Shown here one piece after another: positions 5,926 to 11,623 of a stretch of DNA of 11,623 nt. Position numbers and translations under genes: made by a program. Source of the DNA: JANXXV01 sp040002435 (GTDB lineage: Bacteria; Acidobacteriota; Terriglobia; Bryobacterales; Bryobacteraceae); contig JBDUEM010000249.1 in the NCBI GenBank assembly GCA_040002435.1, positions 1-11,623 of the forward strand, written 5' to 3'. Position 1 is the first letter of the stretch. Each line of letters opens with the position of its first letter. The notes below the pieces were generated by a model. It had not been told where the DNA came from. It did no database searches and saw only the letters and a program-made list of their open reading frames with translations.

Positions 5926-8579
5926 TCCTGGCGCAGGGCGATCAGCGGGTCGATACCCGTCACCTGGCGGGCCGGGATGAAGCAGGCCACGGCGGCCACA
6001 CTGAGAAATATGGCCGATACGCCGCAGAAAGTTAGCATATCGGTCGGACTGGTGGCGTAGAGTAGCGCCGCGAGAAGTCGCGTCAGGGCAATGGCTCCGG
6101 CGATGCCGAACACCGTTCCTACTAATGCCAGTGTCAGACCCTGCCCGACCACCATCCGGACAATGGACTCGCGCGTCGCGCCCAGCGCCATGCGGATGCC
6201 CAGTTCCTGACGCCGCTGGCTAACGGAGAGTGCCATTACCGCGGCGATGCCGCTGGCGCTGATGATCAGCGCGAGCATGGCGAACAGGCCCAGCAGGATT
6301 GCGGTGACGCGCGGAGCGGCAACGGATTCTCCGCGTAAGCGTTCGATGGTCTCCACACGGTCCACCGCCAACTGCGGATCTACACTGTGAATTGCCGCGC
6401 GGATCAAGGAAGAGACGCTCATCGGATCAATGGATGTGCGCACAACCAGATTTCCCGCAAAGGCTGATTGAGCCAACGGCAGGTAGATCTCGTCCGTAAT
6501 CGCACGCTGCGCGCCGTATTCCCGTGCATCCGCGATGACGCCGGAGATCGTGATCCAGGTATCTCCATGGTCGAACGTGATGCGCTTTCCGATGGGATCT
6601 TCGGAGGGCCAGCGATGGCGGGCCATGGTCTGATTGATGACGGCTACTTTGAGCGCTTTGGCGTCGTCATGGTCGGTGAAGTCTCTTCCGGTCACCAGCG
6701 GCTGCTGGATGGTTTGAAAGTAGTCGGAACTGATGATCGTCGTGTCCACCTGCGGCGCCAGTTCACCCTTGGAAACCAGCCTGCCCTCGATTTCAAAGGC
6801 TACGTTGCCTGGTCCATTAGCTACGCCGTTGGGACTGAACGGAAAGTTTGAAGCCAGGGCGGCGGATTCCACTCCCCCCACCGCCTTCGTATTGCGCAGG
6901 ACGTTATCCCAGAGATTGATGAACTGCTGTGGAGTTGTATATCGCGAGAAGCTTGGGCTCAGGCGCAGAGTGAGTAGATGACTGGTGTTGAAGCCGGGGT
7001 CCACTTCCTGGAGCTTCAGAAAGCTGCGGATCATCAGTCCCGCGCCGATCAGCAGCATGAACGACACAGCGACTTGACCAATCACCAGTCCGGAACGCAG
7101 ATACTGCCTGCCGCGGCTGGAAGTGGTGCGGCCGCTGCCCATCTTTAGAGATTCGCTGACGTGCCTGCCGGACGAAAACGCCGGGGCAAGGCCGAAGAGA
7201 ACGCCAGTGACGAGCGAGATGAAGAACGTGAACAGAAGTACCGGGCCGTCGATGGTGACCTCGGCAGCGCGGGTAGTAAAACGCCCGGCAAAGTTGATGA
7301 GTACGTCGAGGGCGAACGGTGCGATTGCCAGACCCAGAGCGCCCCCGGTAATGGATAGCAGAACGCTTTCCGTGAGCAGTTGCCGCACAAGCCGTGCCCT
7401 GCTGGCGCCCAGCGCCGCGCGGACCGCCAACTCGCGTTCCAGCTTCAGCAATCGCGCCAGCAGCAGATTAGCGACGTTGGCACACGCGATCAGCAACACA
7501 AATCCTGCCGCACCCAGCAGGACGAGGAGTGTCGCTTTGGCGCGGCGCGTGAGGTCATTCTGCAACGGCTCGGCTGCGATCGAGTACCCGGCCGATTTCG
7601 GGTAGGCATCGGGATAAGCATTCCCAAGCTGTCCGGCTACCGTGGCCAGGTCAGCTTGCGCTTTTTCCAGCGGCACACCCGGTTTGAGGCGGCCGAAGAC
7701 CGTCATCATCCGGGCTTGCCGGTTGGCGATGAACGGCGCGGAGGAGCGAGTAGGGCACTGTGACGTCGGCATGTACACATCGCTTTCGGAAGGGTACTGC
7801 GGGATGGCCGGCAGTACTCCGATCACGGTGTGCGGACGGTTGTTCATCTGGAATACTTTGCCGATGATGTTGGGATCGGCGCCGTGGCGGGTTTGCCAGT
7901 ACTTATTGCTGAGGACCAGAACCGCGTCCGCGTTGTGGGATTCATCGCTCGCCACAAACGTGCGGCCGAGCAGTGGCTTGACGCCTAGGACATCGAAAAA
8001 ATTAGCAGAGACTACCGCGGTTTGTACGCGCTCGGCCATGTCGGCGCCAATAAGCAGAAAGACCATGGTGTGGTGTTCCACCACGCCGTCCAGTGTGTGG
8101 TTGCCGTCGCGGTAATCGAACACCTCTTTAGCGGAAAACGGAATGTTGGGGCGGTTCGCTTTAGCAGCGGCCTGGTGCAGGACTACCAACTGGCCGCCGT
8201 TTTCATAGGGCAGGGGACGGAGCAGGACTCCGTAGACGAGGCTGAAGATCGCGGTGTTCGCTCCAATACCAAGAGCCAGCGTGACGATCGCGGCGAGGGC
8301 GAATCCTGGATTCTTACGGAGCACGCGCAGTCCGAAGCGGATGTCCTGTAAGGTGGTCTCAAGGACGCGGCCCGAGCGCACGTCGCGGCAGCTTTCCTTG
8401 ATTTGTTCCACGCCTCCAAGGCGGCGCTGGGCCAGTTCACGGGCGGCTTGCGGAGACATGCCACGGCGAATATTTTCCTCGGTCTCGCGCTCGATGTGGT
8501 AACGCAGTTCGGACGCCATCTCGGCCTCGCTTTGGGGTTTGTTGACGATCCAACGAATTGCGGTGAGAAATGCTCGCAT
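5922..8579 (-). CDS. ADOP-family (Acidobacterial duplicated orphan permease) ABC-type permease
   Basis: An 885-residue membrane protein with two tandem MacB-type periplasmic/FtsX units. The order is a hydrophilic cytoplasmic prefix with an acidic-helix region (about 1-80), TM1 (92-120), first periplasmic core (about 125-345), first FtsX block (about 347-470), TM5 (497-518), second periplasmic core (about 530-755) and second FtsX block (about 757-870). The duplicated cytoplasmic coupling motif appears at ELAVRAALGASRARLVRQ (383-400) and again at ELGIRMALGATRESIVRM (792-809). The ADOP prefix plus double unit is characteristic of Acidobacteria, where such genes commonly follow a PadR regulator, as here. 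No ATPase gene is in the window, hence 'orphan'. The substrate is unknown; relatives export macrolides, lipoproteins or peptides or act mechanically. The start at 8579 is set by AAGGAAGG six bases upstream; a longer upstream frame overlaps padR and has no family match. Confidence 0.94.
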   Translation of the reverse strand: MRAFLTAIRWIVNKPQSEAEMASELRYHIERETEENIRRGMSPQAARELAQRRLGGVEQIKESCRDVRSGRVLETTLQDIRFGLRVLRKNPGFALAAIVTLALGIGANTAIFSLVYGVLLRPLPYENGGQLVVLHQAAAKANRPNIPFSAKEVFDYRDGNHTLDGVVEHHTMVFLLIGADMAERVQTAVVSANFFDVLGVKPLLGRTFVASDESHNADAVLVLSNKYWQTRHGADPNIIGKVFQMNNRPHTVIGVLPAIPQYPSESDVYMPTSQCPTRSSAPFIANRQARMMTVFGRLKPGVPLEKAQADLATVAGQLGNAYPDAYPKSAGYSIAAEPLQNDLTRRAKATLLVLLGAAGFVLLIACANVANLLLARLLKLERELAVRAALGASRARLVRQLLTESVLLSITGGALGLAIAPFALDVLINFAGRFTTRAAEVTIDGPVLLFTFFISLVTGVLFGLAPAFSSGRHVSESLKMGSGRTTSSRGRQYLRSGLVIGQVAVSFMLLIGAGLMIRSFLKLQEVDPGFNTSHLLTLRLSPSFSRYTTPQQFINLWDNVLRNTKAVGGVESAALASNFPFSPNGVANGPGNVAFEIEGRLVSKGELAPQVDTTIISSDYFQTIQQPLVTGRDFTDHDDAKALKVAVINQTMARHRWPSEDPIGKRITFDHGDTWITISGVIADAREYGAQRAITDEIYLPLAQSAFAGNLVVRTSIDPMSVSSLIRAAIHSVDPQLAVDRVETIERLRGESVAAPRVTAILLGLFAMLALIISASGIAAVMALSVSQRRQELGIRMALGATRESIVRMVVGQGLTLALVGTVFGIAGAIALTRLLAALLYATSPTDMLTFCGVSAIFLSVAAVACFIPARQVTGIDPLIALRQD

Positions 8580-8585
8580 AACGGA

Positions 8586-8593
8586 CCTTCCTT
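8586..8593 (-). promoter_or_regulatory. Ribosome binding site of the ADOP gene
   Basis: The minus strand reads AAGGAAGG, six bases before the ATG at 8579. Its first base is shared with the TAA stop of padR, so permease translation is likely coupled to padR. This site fixes the permease start. Confidence 0.8.
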
Positions 8594-8925
8594 TACGTCG
8601 TCCCGAGAATGCGGGCCACAGCTGACGAGAGACGCTCCCAATTCGCGGTCTCTGCGGTGAGTTGTTTGCGGCCCAATTTGGTGAGTTCGTAGTATTTCGC
8701 CTGCCGGTTGTTCTCTGACGCGCGCCACTCTGCACTGATCCAGCGTTGTTCTTCCAGTCGATGGAGAGCCGGATAGAGTGAGCCCTGGTTCACCTGCAGC
8801 ACAGACTCGGAAATCTGCTGAATGCGCTGCGCGATGCCCCAGCCGTGCATCGGCTCCAGGTCAAGTGTCTTCAGAACCAGCAGGTCCAGCGTGCCTTGCA
8901 AAAGATCCGATTTGGATTTCGCCAT
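8593..8925 (-). CDS. PadR-family transcriptional regulator (Acidobacteria type)
   Basis: A 110-residue winged-helix regulator. Its N-terminal half has the Acidobacteria PadR pattern: DLLQGTLDLLVLKTL, then MHGWGIAQRI, the recognition region VNQGSLYPALHRLEEQ and the wing with KYYELTKLGRKQL (about 76-88). The C-terminal helix (about 89-107) would dimerise. Length and motifs are typical and complete. The SD GAGGAG lies four bases before the ATG, and a strong promoter lies upstream. The ADOP permease starts 13 bases after the stop, so the two form an operon. PadR proteins usually repress their own operon and are released by a small ligand or stress signal, so autoregulation of this pair is likely but inferred. 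Confidence 0.94.
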   Translation of the reverse strand: MAKSKSDLLQGTLDLLVLKTLDLEPMHGWGIAQRIQQISESVLQVNQGSLYPALHRLEEQRWISAEWRASENNRQAKYYELTKLGRKQLTAETANWERLSSAVARILGTT

Positions 8926-8951
8926 TTCGCTCCTCTCGACGATCTACAAGA

Positions 8952-8980
8952 AGCGTACTGCGACTCCTGTCGATTGTCAA
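8952..8980 (-). promoter_or_regulatory. Sigma-70-type promoter of the padR-ADOP operon
   Basis: The minus strand reads TTGACA (8980-8975), a 17-base spacer, then TACGCT (8957-8952), a near-ideal housekeeping layout ending 26 bases before the padR ATG. A TAC-N7-GTA half-dyad (8956-8944) overlaps the -10 and could be part of an autoregulatory PadR site, although it is short. Confidence 0.75.
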
Positions 8981-8991
8981 GAGGAGTGGAG

Positions 8992-9013
8992 TTTAAAAGC
9001 CTGGCTTACAGGC
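8992..9013 (-). terminator. Compact Rho-independent terminator of the barrel-protein gene
   Basis: The minus strand reads GCCTG-TAAGC-CAGGC followed by TTTTAAA: a 5-bp GC-rich stem with a 5-base loop and a short T run. The stop codon TAA of the outer-membrane protein gene lies in the loop. The stem is short, so efficiency may be modest. It separates that gene from the padR promoter only a few bases further on. Confidence 0.5.
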
Positions 9014-11588
9014 GGAACTGAATGGTGAATTGAAAAGTCCGGCCTTCGTTCAAGGTATTGGTAATCTGGCCAAAGCTGGGCGCAGTCATCTCCTTACCGG
9101 GTTCGGCAAACTGCGGGGTATTGAGAAAGTTGACTGATTCCGCACGGAACGTCAGGCTGCGCTCGCCGCCGATCTTCCAAATTTTCGAAAGCGACGCGTT
9201 CAGATTGCGGATTCCGCCCTTGCGGAAGACGTTGCGGCCCAGGTTGCCGCGCGAAGTTGTCGGTCCAATGAAAGAAAAGACCGACCTGGGCAGGATGGTG
9301 TCCGGGTTACCAATTTCACGGCCGAGAAAAGATGGGTCCACAAGGTTTGGGCGATCGCCGGTAGAGCCGTCGACATTGCCGAACCCTGGACTGTCCGATC
9401 CGGAAAAGATATCGAACGGCGTGCCGGTCTTCGCGAGAAATATACCACTGAGCGTCCAACTGCGGAACGCCACCCAGGAAGTTCGGGCCAGGAAGGAATG
9501 GGTCTGGTCGAACGAGCTTACCCCTTTCAGATCCTGCAGTATGTTGGTCTCGGCTTGGCTTCTGCCTTGGCGTCCATCATCCGTTGCCGCCGTGTTGGTA
9601 TAGTTCGCGCCCACGTCCATCGCCTTCCCGAACCAGTAAGCGGCGTCTACACTCACGCCCTTCTTTTGCGGGAGCACCAGCGAGACGCGCGCTGCATCGT
9701 AGTAAGCACGGGACCCATTCAGGGCCCGGCGAACTTCAAAGTAGCGAGGATCCGGACGGCGCACTTCAATTGTTTGGGTAGTTTGGGGAATGCCCTCAAC
9801 GGGCTGCGCACGATTGGTAACCCACATCATCAGCAGCTTATGCGACCGGCTACCCACGTAACCAAGCTGCAGCTTCGCGCCCAGAATGGCGGGCGGTTCC
9901 CAAGTGAAATTGTATTGATGGGAATACGGCGTGGCCAGGTTCGATGGCAGTTGAAAAATTGTCACGCGCGCGTTGGGCCCGGTTTCTTCCGCCGTGAGAT
10001 GACCCACCGGATCGACGAGATTGGGTGCATACACTTCGATCTTGCGATACAGGGGAGGGTTGTATCTCAGCTGCTGAAACGTAACCGGGTAGATCTCGCC
10101 GTATTGGAGCCCGTATGCACCGCGCACTATGCCCGCGTGCGCCAGACGGTAAGCGAATCCGAAGCGCGGAGCGAGATTATTACAATCACAGCCGTACGGA
10201 ATGTCAGTGAGGTGATTTACTTCGGTTGGACCGGTCACCGGTTGATAACGCAAACCGTAGTTCAGGGTAAGCGAAGGGCTGACGTGCCAGTTATCCCCGG
10301 CGTAAAGCTGCGTTTCCCAATTGCGGAAGCCGCGGCGGGAGCTTCCAAGGCCGTAGGAGTAGCGGCTCGGGATTCCCATTCGAAAATTTGTGATGGCATC
10401 GCGTCCGAAATCGTTGCGGAAATACACTACCCCCCGCGCACTGCTGCTCTCATCTCCGTTTACCTGGCGCCGGGCCATCTCCCCGCCCGCAGTCCAGGTA
10501 TGATTTCCATGGACCTGGCGAATCTGTGCGGAATAGCGGAAGCGATTTTGAACGCGGTCGATGGGAAGATCGGGGCTGGGACCCAAAGGATCGAGAACCG
10601 ATCCAAACGTTACGTTCGGCCCCACCGCATTCGGCTCAGGAACAATCAGGGAGTGAACGCGATCAAATCCCGCCGAGATATTGGTCAGCGTGGAAGGACT
10701 CCAATCGCGGGTCCACGTCAATGTTGCGTTGTGTGACTTCGTTGAGGTATTCGGATTCTGTCCGTCTATCAATTCGAAGGCCTGCACCTGCTGCGAAGTG
10801 AACTGATAGCGCGCAACGAAACGATCATGTGTGCCGAGGACCTGATCCAGGCGCAGACCGCCGTTATTGGTGTCGATGATTTGCGGAGAGTTCGTATTCA
10901 GCGCCCGAGGATTGATGTCGGTGCGATTCGGAAGCTCGTTTCGAAAAGCGTTCAAATACTTTTGCACAATGGCGCTAGTGGCGGGATCATTTGTCAGTGG
11001 CGTCCGTTCGGTTGCCGTCGGCACCAGCACGTTTCCGTTCACACTGCCGCGAATCCGCTGCTGGCTGCCCTCAGCGGTAAGACTGGCTCCTTTCCAGATA
11101 GGCGCGCTGACCGTAAATCCGTAATCATTCTGATGAGCCGGCTTCACGCCGCCGACCTGGAAAAACGACCGTGCGCTAAAGATGCTGTTGTTGTGCGTTT
11201 CGTAGAACGTTCCGTGGATGGCGCGGATGCTCTGGGCGCTAAGGTGGAGCGGTGTAGATGGACGGTCTCCGAATTCGGAGCCCCAATAGTTGCGGTCGGA
11301 ATCAAAGGCGCTGACCAGGGTCGCCGTCACGCCCATGCGGGTCTTCAGCTCTTTCAGCGCATTGTTGTCGATAGGGTTGAACTGCACATTCTCGTTACGG
11401 CGGCTTTCGCCAGACCCCGTGTCCGTGCGTCCCAGAAGGTTCAGATCCGTGCGGGATGCCGGAGTTGCGGCCGCGGGAAGCGGAACAGCAGCCGGCTTAC
11501 GCTCCGGCTCAGCAGCAGTTTTAGGAGCCTCTTGCGCGAACGCCGCGGCCGCGATCCAGAGAGGGCAGATGAGGTAAAAACGAATGAT
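9006..11588 (-). CDS. Oar-like TonB-dependent-receptor-type outer-membrane barrel protein
   Basis: About 860 residues. The N-terminus is a signal peptide (IRFYLICPLWIAAAAFAQ) followed by a Pro/Ala-rich segment of about 25 residues and LNLLGRTDTGSGESRRNENV, the start of a degenerate plug-like region. A long beta-barrel domain follows, with many aromatic-ended strands, TLTWTRDWSPSTLTN, NYGLRYQP, APRFGFAYR and the closing FRAESVNFLNTPQF. It ends RTFQFTIQFRL, a typical outer-membrane barrel C-terminus. Oar-like relatives often carry an N-terminal carboxypeptidase-regulatory domain; none is seen here. No clear TonB box is visible, so TonB dependence is inferred from the family. The frame is closed by TGA at 11594-11592, and no ATG, GTG or TTG occurs before GTG 11387, which would delete the signal peptide. 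GAAGGA lies seven bases before ATC (11588) and ten before ATT (11585); ATC is used here. The substrate is unknown. Confidence 0.85.
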   Translation of the reverse strand: MIRFYLICPLWIAAAAFAQEAPKTAAEPERKPAAVPLPAAATPASRTDLNLLGRTDTGSGESRRNENVQFNPIDNNALKELKTRMGVTATLVSAFDSDRNYWGSEFGDRPSTPLHLSAQSIRAIHGTFYETHNNSIFSARSFFQVGGVKPAHQNDYGFTVSAPIWKGASLTAEGSQQRIRGSVNGNVLVPTATERTPLTNDPATSAIVQKYLNAFRNELPNRTDINPRALNTNSPQIIDTNNGGLRLDQVLGTHDRFVARYQFTSQQVQAFELIDGQNPNTSTKSHNATLTWTRDWSPSTLTNISAGFDRVHSLIVPEPNAVGPNVTFGSVLDPLGPSPDLPIDRVQNRFRYSAQIRQVHGNHTWTAGGEMARRQVNGDESSSARGVVYFRNDFGRDAITNFRMGIPSRYSYGLGSSRRGFRNWETQLYAGDNWHVSPSLTLNYGLRYQPVTGPTEVNHLTDIPYGCDCNNLAPRFGFAYRLAHAGIVRGAYGLQYGEIYPVTFQQLRYNPPLYRKIEVYAPNLVDPVGHLTAEETGPNARVTIFQLPSNLATPYSHQYNFTWEPPAILGAKLQLGYVGSRSHKLLMMWVTNRAQPVEGIPQTTQTIEVRRPDPRYFEVRRALNGSRAYYDAARVSLVLPQKKGVSVDAAYWFGKAMDVGANYTNTAATDDGRQGRSQAETNILQDLKGVSSFDQTHSFLARTSWVAFRSWTLSGIFLAKTGTPFDIFSGSDSPGFGNVDGSTGDRPNLVDPSFLGREIGNPDTILPRSVFSFIGPTTSRGNLGRNVFRKGGIRNLNASLSKIWKIGGERSLTFRAESVNFLNTPQFAEPGKEMTAPSFGQITNTLNEGRTFQFTIQFRL

Positions 11589-11591
11589 AGT

Positions 11592-11623
11592 TCAGTCCTT
11601 CAAAAGCTGACGGGCGATCACCA
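11592..11623 (-). CDS. Possible C-terminal end of an upstream gene (partial)
   Basis: At the right edge the minus strand reads, in one frame, VIARQLLKD then TGA. This would be the tail of a gene ending three bases before the proposed ATC start of the barrel protein and containing its SD. Nine residues are too few to identify it, and it may be chance. If real, the barrel gene is in an operon and translationally coupled. Confidence 0.25.
   Translation of the reverse strand, partial: VIARQLLKD
11596..11601 (-). promoter_or_regulatory. Ribosome binding site of the barrel-protein gene
   Basis: GAAGGA on the minus strand is seven bases before ATC at 11588 and ten before ATT at 11585. It supports initiation at a non-canonical codon just in front of the signal peptide, since no ATG, GTG or TTG lies in frame nearby. 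Confidence 0.5.

Noticed and set aside
7123..8502. Plus-strand open frames opposite the ADOP permease
   Set aside because: No family resemblance, no SD in place, and full overlap with a confident gene on the other strand.
8580..8735. N-terminal extension of the ADOP protein up to 8735
   Set aside because: The extension runs over padR in another frame and lacks family similarity. AAGGAAGG six bases before 8579 sets the start there.
9498..10736. Long plus-strand open frame (412 codons) opposite the outer-membrane barrel gene
   Set aside because: No recognisable domain. It is antisense to a protein with clear barrel features and is explained by codon bias of the opposite strand.
11385..11387. 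GTG at 11387 as start of the barrel protein
   Set aside because: It would discard an in-frame signal peptide and the conserved plug-start residues just upstream; an SD-like sequence and signal are found near 11588.

Overview
The window looks like chromosomal DNA from an Acidobacteriota member, most likely near Solibacter/Bryobacter. The assignment rests on gene content: an Acidobacteria-type PadR regulator directly upstream of a duplicated orphan FtsX-type permease (ADOP family), a large Oar-like outer-membrane barrel protein, and a Tat-exported sugar isomerase-like protein. GC content is moderately high. I see no tRNA, rRNA, CRISPR array, transposase or phage gene, and coding density is high.

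Layout. (1) 1-1019 (+): 3' part of a D-threonine aldolase/D-serine dehydratase-like PLP enzyme with altered metal-site residues. (2) 3970-1035 (-): a two-gene unit in which a YfiR-like secreted protein overlaps (ATGA) a CHASE8-HAMP hybrid histidine kinase with two receiver domains. In pseudomonads YfiR controls a CHASE8 diguanylate cyclase (YfiN). Here the sensor half is kept but the output is a histidine kinase, which makes this the most interesting module in the window. (3) 3971-4084: a divergent intergenic region with a perfect 7+7 dyad and a TATATA box in front of purU. A GC-rich foldable stretch lies next to it, within or just upstream of the yfiR-like reading frame. (4) 4085-5925 (+): purU (formyltetrahydrofolate deformylase), then a Tat-signal xylose-isomerase-like TIM-barrel protein. 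(5) 8925-5922 (-): a PadR regulator and an ADOP permease, expressed from a clear TTGACA-17-TACGCT promoter. The permease stop codon shares CTAG with the stop of the convergent TIM-barrel gene. (6) 11588-9006 (-): an Oar-like TonB-dependent-receptor-type barrel protein with a signal peptide and a Pro/Ala-rich segment but no canonical start codon. A compact terminator overlaps its stop. A few bases of what may be an upstream gene end at the right edge.

How the parts may work together. The YfiR/kinase pair should sense an envelope or redox state and pass phosphate through two receiver domains to an unseen HPt protein. The PadR/ADOP pair resembles a self-regulated envelope-transport or stress cassette. 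purU and the TIM-barrel gene are co-directional with a short gap but share no obvious pathway. Two exported proteins here (the YfiR-like protein and the barrel protein) have their best signal-peptide start at an ATC codon after a Shine-Dalgarno sequence. This is either unusual initiation or base error, and it deserves checking.
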